From positions 1,807,001-1,871,000 of the forward strand of contig NZ_CP059164.1 in NCBI RefSeq assembly GCF_013466985.1: DNA of 64,000 nucleotides, read 5' to 3'. The DNA is from Nocardioides ungokensis (lineage in GTDB: Bacteria > Actinomycetota > Actinomycetes > Propionibacteriales > Nocardioidaceae). Positions 48,635-58,623 of this stretch are shown here, in pieces. Each line of letters starts with the position of its first letter. Position 1 is the stretch's first letter. The notes under the pieces were generated by a model. It saw only the letters and a list, made by a program, of their open reading frames with translations. It made no database searches and had not been told where the DNA came from. The position numbers were made by a program, and so were the translations under genes.

Positions 48635-50098
48635 TCACGCCTCGCGGAAGCCGAGCACCGCCCGGGTCATCTGGTTGCGCGTGTCGAGCAGCTCGTCGAG
48701 AGCGGTGGTGAGGTCGTCGGCCGACACGGTGAGAGCCGCGTCGGCCGACGGCTCGCGGTCCGCCGCCACCACAGCCGCACGACGCAGCAGCTCCTTGAGG
48801 AACGACGCCGTGACACCGTCGGTGCGATCCAGCACGTCGTCGAGGCCTCCGAGGTCGACGTCGAGGCGGCCGCGATACAGCTCGACGAGCCGCCGGCGCG
48901 ACTCCCGGTCGGGGAGGTCCACGTGGACCGCCTGGTCGACCCGCCCCGGTCGGGACGCCAGCGCCGGCTCGAGCAGGTCGGCCCGGTTGGTGGTGAGCAG
49001 GAAGACGACGTCGGCGTCCTCGTCGAGCCCGTCCATCTCGTTGAGCAGGGTGAACAGCAACGGCGTCTGCCCGCTGTAGTGGTCGCGCTCCTGGGCGATG
49101 AGGTCGACGTCCTCGACCACGATCATCGACGGCTGCAGGCTGCGGGCGATCGAACATGCGTCCCGGATCGCGCCGAGGGTCTCCCCGGTCAGCTCGACGA
49201 TCGTCGTGCCGACGAGCTGGCTCACGAGGTAGCGGACCGTGTGCGTCTTGCCCACGCCCGGCGGGCCGTACAGCAGCAGACCGCGCTTGAGGTGCTGGCC
49301 GGCGGCGCGGAGCCGGTCGCTGTTGCGCGCGACGCCGACCACCTGGCGGCGTACGTCGGCGAAGGTGTCCGCAGGGAGGATCAGGTCGTCGGCGGTCATG
49401 GCCGGCCGCTCGTGGAAGCGCAGCAAGGAGGACCGCTCGCCGAAGGTGCTGTGGCCGAAGGACACGACCTGCCCGCGGTAGACGTTCAGGTCCAGGGCAA
49501 GCTGACGCAACGCTGCGGTCACCGCCGTCGCGAGGCCGTCCCGGTTGGCGACCGCCTCCACCGAGACCCCGCGCATCTCGCTCTCGGGGTCCGCGCCGCG
49601 GAGGAGCAGTGCGATCCGGTCCGGGCCCTCCTCGACAAGGACGAGTGCGGCCCGCAGGCACTCGCGGGTCCTGCCCGCCGGCCCGCTGGGCATGCTGGTC
49701 CGGGTGACGTTGCCGGGCCGCGGACCGTGGTGGTGCATCGAGCCGTCCTGCCCGAGCAGGTCGGCGAGGCCGAAGGGGCCGCGGTGGCGGTAGTCCGCCA
49801 TCCCGACGAGCCGGTGACGGCGGCCCGGTGCCTCGAGCCAGGCGTCGAGGGCGGCCTGGACGTTGACGTGCTCGTAGGCGGGCCAGTGCTCGTCGACGAC
49901 GGGCAGGTCCGCGAGTGGTACGCCGAGGTGCTCGGCGATGACGGAGCGGAAGGTCGGTCGCTCCGCGGCTCGGGCCTGGCTCACGAAGCGGCGCACGAGC
50001 ATCCGCCCGTAGCGCCTGATGTCCGAGAGCTCGGGACGCGGCTCTTCGCCGGCGCTCGTGGAATCGGGGCTCGTGCTGATGAACGATCGGTACGCCAC
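48635..50098 (-). CDS. Orphan AAA+ ATPase with an uncharacterised N-terminal half
   Basis: A 487-residue AAA+ protein. The C-terminal half has Walker A GPPGVGKTHT, Walker B MIVVEDVDLI, sensor TTNRADLLEPAL and the arginine region SRPGRVDQAVHVDLP, followed by a helical lid. This resembles single-ring FtsH/Cdc48-type modules. The N-terminal about 240 residues have no motif I recognise; they include GPFGLADLLGQDGSMHHHG and VLVEEGPDRIALLLRGAD. No membrane segment or protease. GTG at 50098. It is convergent to leuS (6-bp gap) and divergent from degV. Function not assignable. Confidence 0.8.
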   Translation of the reverse strand: MAYRSFISTSPDSTSAGEEPRPELSDIRRYGRMLVRRFVSQARAAERPTFRSVIAEHLGVPLADLPVVDEHWPAYEHVNVQAALDAWLEAPGRRHRLVGMADYRHRGPFGLADLLGQDGSMHHHGPRPGNVTRTSMPSGPAGRTRECLRAALVLVEEGPDRIALLLRGADPESEMRGVSVEAVANRDGLATAVTAALRQLALDLNVYRGQVVSFGHSTFGERSSLLRFHERPAMTADDLILPADTFADVRRQVVGVARNSDRLRAAGQHLKRGLLLYGPPGVGKTHTVRYLVSQLVGTTIVELTGETLGAIRDACSIARSLQPSMIVVEDVDLIAQERDHYSGQTPLLFTLLNEMDGLDEDADVVFLLTTNRADLLEPALASRPGRVDQAVHVDLPDRESRRRLVELYRGRLDVDLGGLDDVLDRTDGVTASFLKELLRRAAVVAADREPSADAALTVSADDLTTALDELLDTRNQMTRAVLGFREA

Positions 50099-50174
50099 CG
50101 CGCCGGTCCTCCGTCCGTCCTGGGTGGGCGCAGCCTACGACGCGGTGACCGCTCCGGTCCCCGGAAAGCCCGGG

Positions 50175-50180
50175 TAGCCT
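50175..50180 (+). promoter_or_regulatory. -10 box of degV
   Basis: TAGCCT ends 7 nt before the degV ATG, the leaderless spacing. Confidence 0.45.
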
Positions 50181-50187
50181 TCCGGGC

Positions 50188-51041
50188 ATGCCGGCCGCGA
50201 TCGTCACCGACTCGACCGCCATGCTCCCCGCGAGCCTGGCGGCCGAGCGCGGGATCACGGTTGTGCCGCTGCAGGTGGTGATCGGGGCCCAGGTGCTCGA
50301 CGAGGGCGCCGACGGCGCGACCCCCGAGGTGGTGGCCGAGGCGCTGCGTGCCTTCAAGCCGGTCAGCACGTCCCGGCCCTCGCCGGCCGTGCTGCTGGAG
50401 GCCTATGAGGCAGCCGCTCGCAACGGCGCGACCGAGGTGCTCTCGATCCACCTCTCCGGGAGATGAGCGGCACCTTCGAGTCCGCCCAGCTGGCCGCCCG
50501 GGAGGCCTCGGTGCCGGTGCTCGCCCTCGACAGCCGGCAGGTGGGCGTGGCGACCGGGTTCGCCGTGCTCGCCGCCGCCGATGCGCTGGACGCGGGCGGG
50601 TCCGCGGCCGAGGCGGCGGAGGCCGCACGGTGCCGTGCCGCGGCGTCGGCGTCGCTCTTCTACGTCGACACGCTGGAGTACCTCCGGCGCGGGGGACGCA
50701 TCGGCGCGGCGGCCGCGCTGTTCGGCGGCGCGCTGTCGGTCAAGCCGCTGCTGCAGATCGAGAACGGCGTCGTGGCCACCCTGGAGAAGGTGCGGACGGC
50801 AGCGCGCGCTCTGGGCCGGCTCGAGGAACTCGCCGTGCAGGCGGCGGGGGAGCGCCCCGTCGACGTCTGCGTGGCCCACCTCGCCAGCCCCGACCGTGCC
50901 GGCCAGCTCGCCGAGCACCTGACGTCCCGGCTGGCCGTCAACCTGTCGGGCCGCGAGGTCTGGTGCGGCGAGCTCGGTGCCGTGCTCGGAGCCCACGTGG
51001 GTCCGGGCATGCTGGCGGTCTGCGTGGCCCCGCGCTCCTGA
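50188..51041 (+). CDS. DegV family fatty-acid-binding protein (one frameshift near 50461)
   Basis: DegV/FakB-type proteins bind a fatty acid for phosphorylation by FakA. AIVTDSTAMLP is the family start, and FYVDTLEYLRRGGRIG with ALLFGGALSVKPLLQIENG-like text the C-terminal signature. The break falls at CTCTCCGGG(G)AGATG; one added G restores SIHLSGEMSGTFESAQLA. The corrected length is 284 residues. It lies at the position of Rv2417c in the conserved block, ahead of comEA. Confidence 0.92.
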
Positions 51042-51155
51042 GGTCGGTCCTCGTCCGGTGCACTCGCCGGGCCGTTCCTCGTCCACACCTCCCCGCGCGA
51101 GCGCGGCCGTCCACAGGCCGTGGCCGGTCTGCCGACGACGGTCGGCTCCGCTGCC

Positions 51156-51161
51156 TAGCGT
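51156..51161 (+). promoter_or_regulatory. -10 box of comEA-comEC
   Basis: TAGCGT ends 7 nt before the comEA ATG at 51169, again a leaderless arrangement. Confidence 0.45.
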
Positions 51162-51168
51162 CCCCGGC

Positions 51169-52089
51169 ATGCGTAGTCGCCCCACCCCTGAGCACCAGGA
51201 AGCCGTCTCCCGCCGGCTGGCGCTGCTGAGCGCCGAGCTGGCGTCGGTGCGTCCCCCGGCGGGGGAGCGGGCGCTCCAGCCGGTGCCCGTCCTGGCCGCC
51301 GACGAGCCACCGGAGCTCGACGAGACTGTGCCGCAGCCCCCGCCCCCGCCGGTGCCCGTGCCCGGCCGGCACGCGTCGCGCCGGTCCCGGCGCCTGCTCG
51401 CCGCGGCCGTGCCCGAGACGCTGCGCGGGCGGGTCTCGATCGGGCCCTCCCAGGTCGCGGTGCTGGCGGTGCTGGTGGCGCTGGCCCTCGCGGTGACCTG
51501 CTGGTGGGTCGTGCGCGGGGGGGCCCACGAGGTGGTGGCGCCGGTGGTCCCGAGCCCCGCCGCCGCCCTGGTGTCGGTCTCGCCCCCGGTCCCGGCGGCC
51601 GGTCCGGCCGAGGGTGGCGCCTCGGGCGCCACGGCGGAGGCCACGAAGGACCAGGCAGCCGGGTCCGTGACCGTCGACGTGGCCGGCAAGGTGCGCCGGC
51701 CCGGGATCGCGGTCCTCGACGCGGGCGCCCGCGTGGTCGACGCCTTGAAGGCCGCCGGGGGAGCGCGTCCCGGGGTCGACCTCTCGGGGCTCAACCTCGC
51801 CCGCGTCCTCGTCGACGGGGAGCAGATCCTGGTGGGTGTGCCGGCCCCGGTGGGGCTGGCGGCGTCCGCCGCCCCCTCGGCGGGTGCACCCGGTGGCCCG
51901 CTGGTCAACCTCAACACCGCGACGGAGGCCGAGCTCGACGCGCTGCCCGAGGTCGGCCCGGTGACGGCCCAGGCGATCCTGGCGTGGCGCGACGAGCACG
52001 GTGGCTTCTCCTCGGTCGACGAGCTGCTCGAGGTGGACGGGATCGGCGACGCGACCCTGGCCAAGCTGGCGCCCCTGGTCACGGTCTGA
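51169..52089 (+). CDS. comEA: ComEA-like DNA-binding competence protein
   Basis: ComEA binds double-stranded DNA at the outer face of the membrane. 306 residues: a charged, Pro-rich cytoplasmic N-terminus and one membrane helix (about 100-120, VAVLAVLVALALAVTCWWVV). A linker leads to an SLBB domain (VTVDVAGKVRRPGIAVLDAG) and a C-terminal helix-hairpin-helix pair (LVNLNTATEAELDALPEVGP, VDGIGDATLAKL). Intact. comEC starts 2 bp after its stop. Confidence 0.93.
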   Translation: MRSRPTPEHQEAVSRRLALLSAELASVRPPAGERALQPVPVLAADEPPELDETVPQPPPPPVPVPGRHASRRSRRLLAAAVPETLRGRVSIGPSQVAVLAVLVALALAVTCWWVVRGGAHEVVAPVVPSPAAALVSVSPPVPAAGPAEGGASGATAEATKDQAAGSVTVDVAGKVRRPGIAVLDAGARVVDALKAAGGARPGVDLSGLNLARVLVDGEQILVGVPAPVGLAASAAPSAGAPGGPLVNLNTATEAELDALPEVGPVTAQAILAWRDEHGGFSSVDELLEVDGIGDATLAKLAPLVTV

Positions 52090-52090
52090 C

Positions 52091-54408
52091 GTGGGGGACG
52101 ACACCTCGCGGGAGGTGCCCGACCTGCGGATGCCGGCGCTCGGCGCAGCCGCGTGGCTCGGCGGCCTGCTCGCCCGCTGGGCCCCGCTCCCCGTGGTTGC
52201 CGGTCTGGGGCCGGTGCTCCTGCTGGTCCTGCTCGCGACGCGGCGCCGGCTCGGACCCCGGCGGGCGCTGACCGCCCTCGCGGTGGTGCTGGTCCTGGCG
52301 TCGGTCGCCTGGGTCGCGGGCGTACGCCAGCAGCAGGTCACGCACAACCCGGTGGCCGCCCTGGCCGCCGACCAGGCGTTCTCGAGCGTCGAGGGCGTCG
52401 TCACCGGGGACCCGCGGGTGACGGTGACGACCGGTCCGTTCGGCGACCAGGTGCTCGTGCGGCTCGAGGTGAGGGGGTCACCGGGCGCGGGGCGACCTAC
52501 GACCTGGCGACGCCGGTGCTGGTGATCGCCGACTCCGACTGGAGGGGGGCCCGGCTCGGGTCGAGGGTGCAGGCCTCCGGACGACTCGGGACGTCGCGCG
52601 GCCCGGACGTGGCCGCGGTGCTGCTGGCGTCCGGCCCGCCGACGCAGGTCGACGGGCCGGACGTGTGGTGGCGCGCGTCGGGGGCGGTGCGAGCCTCGCT
52701 GAGGGAGTCGGTGTCCGGGCGCCCGGCCGAGGAGCGGGCGCTGGTGCCGGCGCTGGTCGACGGCGACGACACCGGCCTCGACCCGGCCCTCGCCGACGAC
52801 TTCCGCGCCACCGGGCTCACGCACCTGCTGGCCGTCTCGGGGACGAACCTGACGTTGGTGGTCGGCTTCCTGCTCGTGCTGGCCCGCTGGGGTGGCGTGC
52901 GCGGGCGCTGGCTCCACGCCGTGGGTGCCCTCGGCATCGCCGGGTTCGTGCTGCTGGCGCGCACCGAGCCGAGCGTGCTGAGGGCGGCCGCGATGGGCAC
53001 GGTCGGCCTGCTGGCGATGGGTTCCAACGGCCGTCAGCGCGGCAGCCGCGCCCTGGGCGTCGCGCTGGTCGTTCTGCTGCTGGTCGACCCCGCGCTCGCG
53101 ACGTCGGTCGGCTTCGCCCTCTCGGCGTTGGCGACCGGTGGGATCCTCCTGCTCGCGCCCGGCTGGCGCGATGCGCTCGTCCGGTGGCTGCCGCGGTGGA
53201 TGGCCGAGGCGATCGCCGTCCCCGCCGCGGCACAGCTCGCCTGCACGCCGCTGGTGGCGGCGATCTCGGGGCAGGTCAGCCTGGTCGCGGTCGGGGCCAA
53301 CCTCGTCGTCTCCCCGGTCGTGGGGCCGGCGACGGTGCTCGGGCTCACGGGCGGACTGGCCGGCCTGGTGTGGGCGCCGCTGGGTCGCGTGGCCGGCACC
53401 CTGGCGTCCTGGTGCGTGGCGTGGGTGGTGCTGGTAGCCCGGCGGGGCGCGGCGCTGCCGGCGGCGGCCGTCGACTGGGGCACCGGGGTGCTGCCGCTGC
53501 TCGTGCTCACCCTCCTCACGGTCGGCGTGGTGCTCGCCGCACCGCACCTGCTGCGCCGCCGCAGCACCGGCCTGGTGTGCTGCGGTGTGCTCGTCGCCTG
53601 CGTCCTGGTCCGGCCGCCGACACCGGGCTGGCCCCCCGAGGGCTGGGTGATGGCCGCCTGCGACGTGGGCCAGGGCGACGCCCTGGTCCTCAACGCCGGT
53701 CCCCACAGTGGCGTGGTCGTCGACGCCGGTCCCGACCCGGCGCCGGTTGATGCCTGCCTGAGTCGCCTCGACGTCACCGCGGTGCCACTGCTGGTGCTGA
53801 CGCACTTCCACGCCGACCACGTCGACGGGATCGAGGGGGTGCTGGACGGGCGGAGCGTCGGCGAGGTCGAGACCACCAGGCTGCAGGACCCGCCGGGCGG
53901 GGTGGAGCTCGTCGACGGGGCCGCCGGTGAGCAGGGGCTCACGCCGCGCCCCGCGCCGTACGGCGTGACCCGCACCGTCGGGGACGTCACGATGCAGGTG
54001 CTCTGGCCACCTCCCGACTCGCCGACGGTCGGCCCGGGGGACGGCAGCACCGCCAACGAGGCCAGCGTGGTGATGCTCGTCGAGGTGCGCGGGGTCCGGC
54101 TGCTGCTCGCCGGGGACGTGGAGCCCGAGGGGCAGGCGGCGCTGGCCCGGCTGTTGCCCGGGCTGCACGTCGACGTGCTCAAGGTGCCGCACCACGGGAG
54201 TCGCTACCAGGACCTCGACTTCCTGCTCTCGCTCGGCGCTCGGCTCGCGCTCGTGTCGGTCGGCGCCGACAACGACTACGGGCACCCGGCCACCTCCACG
54301 CTGGCTCCGCTGGCCGCGACCGGGGCCCGGGTGCTGCGCACCGACCTCGACGGAGACCTCGTCGTCGTCGAGCGCGACGGCCGACTGTCCGCGGTCACGC
54401 GCGGGTGA
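52091..54408 (+). CDS. comEC: ComEC/Rec2 DNA-uptake channel protein (one frameshift near 52474)
   Basis: ComEC forms the inner-membrane channel for incoming single-stranded DNA. An N-terminal membrane region and OB-fold (about 1-180) precede the competence domain with many helices (LTHLLAVSGTNLTLVVGFLL). The C-terminal metallo-beta-lactamase domain has LTHFHADHVDG and KVPHHGSRYQD. The frame breaks in a G-run; one G added to GTGAGGGGG(G)TCACC restores LEVRGVTGRGATYDLAT. The corrected length is 772 residues. The GTG at 52091 is placed directly after the comEA stop. Confidence 0.94.
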
Positions 54409-54457
54409 GCGAGCACCTCCGCGGAGCGTCGGCGAGCTGTGAAAGGCTGTCGCCACC

Positions 54458-55450
54458 ATGGCAGGCCCCTCTCACGTGCGCGCAGCAGACGTCCTCGGCC
54501 GGGTCACCCTCGTGACCGGCAAGGAGGAGTTCCTCAACGAGCGGACCGTCAGTGCCGTCCGGCAGGCCGTGCGCGGCCACGACGCCGACGCCGAGCTGGC
54601 CGAGACGATGGCCTCCGAGCTCAGCCTCGCGACGCTGGGGGAGATGGCTGCGCCGTCGCTCTTCTCCACGATCCGCTGCGTCGTGGTCCGCGGGCTGGAG
54701 AACCTCCCCGACGAGTCCGTCGACGGGCTGCTGGCCTACGCCGCGGCGCCGGTCGAGGACGTCGCGCTCGTGCTGGTGCACGGCGGGGGACCGAAGGGCA
54801 GCGGCGTGCTCAACAAGCTGCGCAAGCTCGGCCCCGTCACGGAGTCGAAGTCCGGTGACCTGAGGGCCTCGGAGTACCCGTCGTTCGTGGCGGCCGAGGT
54901 GCGCAGCCACGGATCGACGATCGACAACGAGGCGGCGGTGGCGCTGGTGCAGGCCGTGGGTCAGGACCTGCGCTCGTTGGCGGCCGCGGCCGACCAGCTC
55001 ACCAACGACTTCCCGGGCCAGTCCCTGAGCATCGAGAAGGTCAAGCAGTACTTCGGCGGCCGGGCCGAGGCGAAGTCCTTCGCCGTCGCCGACGCCGCCT
55101 TCTCCGGCCGGCGCGAGGTGGCGCTGGAGGAGCTGCGCTGGGCCCTGGACGCCGGCACGGCCCCGGTCCTGGTGACCTCGGCGTTCGCCGGGGGAGCGCG
55201 GGGAGTGGCGCGCTACCGGTCGGCGCCGCGCGGGATGCGGGAGGCAGACCTGGCCCGCGAGGTCGGGGTCCCACCGTGGAAGCTGCGCACCCTGCGCGAC
55301 CAGTCACGGGGCTGGTCCGACGGTGGCATCGCCCGGGCGATCCGGGCCGTGGCCCGGGCCGACGCCGACATCAAGGGCGCCGCCAGCGACGCGTCGTACA
55401 CCCTGGAGCGGCTGGTGCTCACGATCACCGGCCTGCGCGAGCAGCGGTAG
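54458..55450 (+). CDS. holA: DNA polymerase III subunit delta
   Basis: HolA opens the sliding clamp as part of the clamp loader. 330 residues, intact. Family text: RVTLVTGKEEFLNER, SLFSTIRCVVVRGLENLPDE, LRSLAAAADQLTNDFPG and VKQYFGGRAEAKSFAVADA. It follows comEC by 49 bp in the conserved comEA-comEC-holA-rpsT order. A terminator separates it from the convergent rpsT. Confidence 0.95.
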   Translation: MAGPSHVRAADVLGRVTLVTGKEEFLNERTVSAVRQAVRGHDADAELAETMASELSLATLGEMAAPSLFSTIRCVVVRGLENLPDESVDGLLAYAAAPVEDVALVLVHGGGPKGSGVLNKLRKLGPVTESKSGDLRASEYPSFVAAEVRSHGSTIDNEAAVALVQAVGQDLRSLAAAADQLTNDFPGQSLSIEKVKQYFGGRAEAKSFAVADAAFSGRREVALEELRWALDAGTAPVLVTSAFAGGARGVARYRSAPRGMREADLAREVGVPPWKLRTLRDQSRGWSDGGIARAIRAVARADADIKGAASDASYTLERLVLTITGLREQR

Positions 55451-55483
55451 GCCGCGGCTCGAGCACGCGGTGCAACGCACAAA

Positions 55484-55511
55484 GGCGCCGCCCCCGAGGG
55501 GACGGCGCCTG
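55484..55511. terminator. Bidirectional terminator between holA and rpsT
   Basis: AGGCGCCG (55484-55491) pairs with CGGCGCCT (55504-55511). The inner CCCC/GGGG extends the stem with one bulged A. It sits between convergent stops at 55450 and 55525. Confidence 0.7.
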
Positions 55512-55524
55512 TGAGCGGGTGGCC

Positions 55525-55785
55525 TCAGAGAGAGGCGGCCTTCTTGGCGATCGCGGACTTGCGGTTCGCGGCCTGGTTCTTGTGGATGACGCCCTTGGAG
55601 GCGGCCTTGTCGAGCTTGCGGGCGGCGTCGCGGCCGGCCGCCACTGCGACCTCCTTGTCACCGGCCTCGGCGGCCTCGCGGAACTTGCGCACGGCGGACT
55701 TCAGGGCGGTCTTGACCGCCTTGTTGCGCTCGTGAGCCTTCTCGTTCTGCTTGTTCCGCTTGATCTGGGACTTGATGTTCGCCAC
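55525..55785 (-). CDS. rpsT: 30S ribosomal protein S20
   Basis: S20 binds 16S rRNA early in 30S assembly. 86 residues, rich in Lys and Ala: [20 protein letters not shown] at the start, [23 protein letters not shown] text at the end. The GTG at 55785 puts ANIKSQ at the mature N-terminus; longer readings from 55869 are unlikely. Convergent with holA as in other actinobacteria. Confidence 0.96.
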   Translation of the reverse strand: MANIKSQIKRNKQNEKAHERNKAVKTALKSAVRKFREAAEAGDKEVAVAAGRDAARKLDKAASKGVIHKNQAANRKSAIAKKAASL

Positions 55786-55968
55786 TACTGCGCCTTCGTC
55801 GTAGGTGTGGGGATGATGCTGAAAACGTGGTGCTGTCGGCGCTCCAGCCAGTCTGCTGGCGCCAGACACGCGACGAGAAAGACTAGCAGCGTGCCTCGGG
55901 GCGGCCCAAATCGTGTGGGCGGTGGTTCCGGCGCTCTCGCGCCCGGCTCCGGGGAGCCGACCCCAACC

Positions 55969-56910
55969 CTAGGACAGCCAGCCCCGGCGCTCGCACAGCC
56001 ACTCCCACACGACCTCGCCCTGCCAGCGCTGCGCCTCGCGGACGTACGGCGAGGTCGGCGGCACCGGGTCGCCGGCGGACTTGAGGAAGTAGCCCGTCAC
56101 CAGGGCCAGCACGATGTCGACGTGCTCGGCCGGCACGTCGCGGTGAGCGGGTGCGAGGCGAGCACGGCGTCCACGTCGAGGCCGTCGCCGCGCGGCCCGA
56201 TCATCAGCAGCACGCTGTCGAGCCACGGAGCGCCCACGACCGGCCAGTTCCAGTCGCACATCAGCACCCGGCCGTCGCTCGCCAGCAGGATGTTGTCGTC
56301 GCGGATGTCGGTGTGGACCACCGTCGAGCCGGCGGTCACCTCGGCGAACCGGGCGGCGAGGGCCGCGGCCTCCTCGAGGTGGGTCAGGTCCGGCCGGCTG
56401 GTGCGCAGGTGGTCCCAGAAGGACGGCCAGTCGGCGAACTCGGTGGCGAAGTCGTCGAGGGCGAGCCGGTCGGGGGCCGGCGTCAGGGCCTCGGCCACGT
56501 CGGTCACCAGGCCGAGCGCGGCCTCGAGGTCGGCCGGCTGCCAGGGGCGGTGCGGACGCCGGGCCTCGACGTACTCCAGGCCGAGGACCACCCAGTCGTC
56601 GCTGTCGTGCTTCCACAGCAGCCGCGGCGCCGGCGTCGTGACCGGGAGCCCGGCCAGCTTGCGCGCCTCCTCGCGGTAGGACTCGGCGAAGGGGCGCTGG
56701 GCCTTGAGCGAGGCCGCCTTGACGAAGTGACGGCTGCCGTCCGGCAGGTGAGGACCGAGGCGAACCCGGGCGTGAAGCCGAGGTCTGGGACTCGGCGGTC
56801 GTGACGGGGGAGCCGGTGCGTCGCTCGATCACGGTGCGGATGTGCGGGGGCAGGTGTGCCCACTCCAGCCGTCGTGCGGTGCTGCCGTGGGGGATCGTCG
56901 TCGGGATCAC
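55969..56910 (-). CDS. APH-family phosphotransferase (three frameshifts)
   Basis: A kinase of the aminoglycoside phosphotransferase fold, 314 residues after correction. The N-lobe has GFTPGFASVLTLPDGSRHFV, the catalytic loop STVVHTDIRDDNILL and the metal Asp in VLMCDWNWPVVG. Breaks: near 56782 (TCGG(G)CTTC), 56750 (ACC(C)TGCC) and 56143 (CACC(C)GCGACG), each one missing base. The start GTG at 56910 has GAGGA 8 nt upstream; GTG at 56928 is an alternative. Members phosphorylate small metabolites or antibiotics; without a close match I do not claim resistance. Divergent from the GltB-like gene by 82 bp. Confidence 0.83.
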   Translation of the reverse strand: MIPTTIPHGSTARRLEWAHLPPHIRTVIERRTGSPVTTAESQTSASRPGSPRSSPAGRQPSLRQGGLAQGPAPLRRVLPRGGAQAGRAPGHDAGAAAAVEARQRRLGGPRPGVRRGPASAPPLAAGRPRGRARPGDRRGRGPDAGPRPARPRRLRHRVRRLAVLLGPPAHQPAGPDPPRGGRGPRRPVRRGDRRLDGGPHRHPRRQHPAGERRPGADVRLELAGRGRSVARQRAADDRAARRRPRRGRRARLAPAHRDVPAEHVDIVLALVTGYFLKSAGDPVPPTSPYVREAQRWQGEVVWEWLCERRGWLS

Positions 56911-56992
56911 CGCGCCATCCTCGCCCACCGGTCCGGAGCGTCGCGAACCGATTCAGGGCCCGCTCGCGGTACCCGGTGGTAGGACTGTCCCC

Positions 56993-58569
56993 GTGCTGCG
57001 CTTCTTCGTCATCGGACTCATCCTCGTCCTCGGGGCGCTGACCACGCTCGCCGCCACGCTCGGCGGGCCGGGTGGTGGGCACTGCTGGTCGTGCTCGCGC
57101 TCCTGCTGGTGGTCGCGGTGCACGACCTGGTGCAGAAGAAGCACTCGATCCTGCGCAACTACCCCGTCCTGGGTCACATGCGCTTCCTGCTGGAGGGCAT
57201 CCGCCCCGAGCTGCAGCAGTACTTCATCGAGCGCAACTTCGACGGGCGCCCCTTCGACCGCGACACCCGCTCCTCGATCTACCAGCGGGCCAAGGGCATC
57301 AAGGAGGAGCAGCCCTTCGGCACCGAGCGCGACCTGTACGCCGTGGGCTACGAGTACCTCGTGCACTCCACCGTCCCGGTGGACAAGATGAAGGAGCCAC
57401 CGCGGGTGCGCATCGGCGGGCCGGCGTGCACGAAGCCCTACGACATGGCGCTGCTCAACGTCTCGGCGATGAGCTTCGGCTCGCTCTCGGCGAACGCGAT
57501 CAAGGCCCTCAACGGGGGCGCCGCGAAGGGCGGCTTCGCGCACGACACGGGGGAGGGGGCGATCAGCCCCTACCACCGCAACGGCGGCGACCTGGTGTGG
57601 GAGATCGGGTCCGGCTACTTCGGGGCACGCACCAAGGACGGCGCCTTCGACGAGCGGGAGTTCGCCGAGAAGGCCGCCGACGACCAGGTGAAGATGGTCA
57701 GCCTCAAGCTGAGCCAGGGCGCCAAGCCCGGCATCGGGGGCGTGCTCCCCGGCGCCAAGGTGACCGCGGAGATCGCGAAGACCAGGGACGTCCCCCAGGG
57801 GCAGACGGTCATCTCGCCGCCCTACACCGCGTCTTCTCCACCCCGCGTGAGCTCGTGCAGTTCATCGGCCACTTCCGTGAGCTGGCCGGGGGCAAGCCCG
57901 CCGGCGTCAAGCTCTGCCTCGGCTCGCGGATCGACTTCCTGGCCATCTGCAAGGCGATGGTCGAGGAGGACATCACCCCCGACTTCGTGATCGTGGACGG
58001 GGCCGAGGGCGGCACCGGCGCCGCGCCCCTGGAGTACGAGGACCACGTCGGCATGCCGCTCACCGAGGGCCTGATGACCGTCCACAACGCGCTTGTCGGC
58101 GCCGGCGTCCGCGACCGGGTCAAGATCGGTGCCTCGGGCAAGGTCGCAACCGGCATCGACCTGGTCAAGCGAGTGATCCAGGGCGCCGACTACACGAACG
58201 CCGCGCGCGCGATGATGATGGCCGTGGGCTGCATCCAGGCCCAGACCTGCCACACCAACACCTGCCCGGTCGGGTGGCCACCCAGGACCCGAAGCGGATG
58301 CGCGCGCTCGACGTCCCGGACAAGACCGAGCGGGTGGTGCGCTACCAGCAGGCGACCGTGGACCAGGCCATGCAGGTCATCGCGTCTATGGGCCTCCACT
58401 CCTTCGACGAGCTCCGCCCGCACATGCTGCGCCGCCGTGTCGACCACGGCACGATCCGCTCCTACGCCGAGATGTTCGAGCACCTCGCGCCGGGGCAGCT
58501 CCTGCGCGACCGCCGGCATCGTGGGAGCGGGACTGGGTACGAGCCGACCCGGACCGCTTCCAGCCCTGA
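56993..58569 (+). CDS. FMN-binding glutamate synthase-like protein with N-terminal membrane segment (four frameshifts)
   Basis: The protein carries the central FMN/synthase domain of glutamate synthase but no amidotransferase. A helix at about 1-45 (LRFFVIGLILVLGALTTLAA) is followed by KKHSILRNYPVLGHMRF. The barrel has SAMSFGSLSANAIKALN, FVIVDGAEGGTGAAPLE and GCIQAQTCHTNTCPVG, whose Cys residues match the Fe-S cluster region of GltB. Breaks near 57072, 57825, 58271 and 58516 are each one missing G or C. With four bases added the length is exactly 526 residues ending WVRADPDRFQP. Stand-alone relatives are widespread; electron donor and substrate are unclear. Confidence 0.88.
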
Positions 58570-58623
58570 CCCACCGGCTCGGCCACCGGCCCGAACCACC
58601 GTCCCACCCCTGACAGGAGCGTC

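Noticed and set aside
50938..54459. A 1173-residue minus-strand frame over degV, comEA and comEC
   Set aside because: It opposes three genes of a conserved operon and has only compositionally biased, repetitive sequence.
55969..56910. Calling the APH-fold protein an aminoglycoside resistance gene
   Set aside because: The fold is shared by many metabolite kinases, and no resistance-specific residues could be identified.
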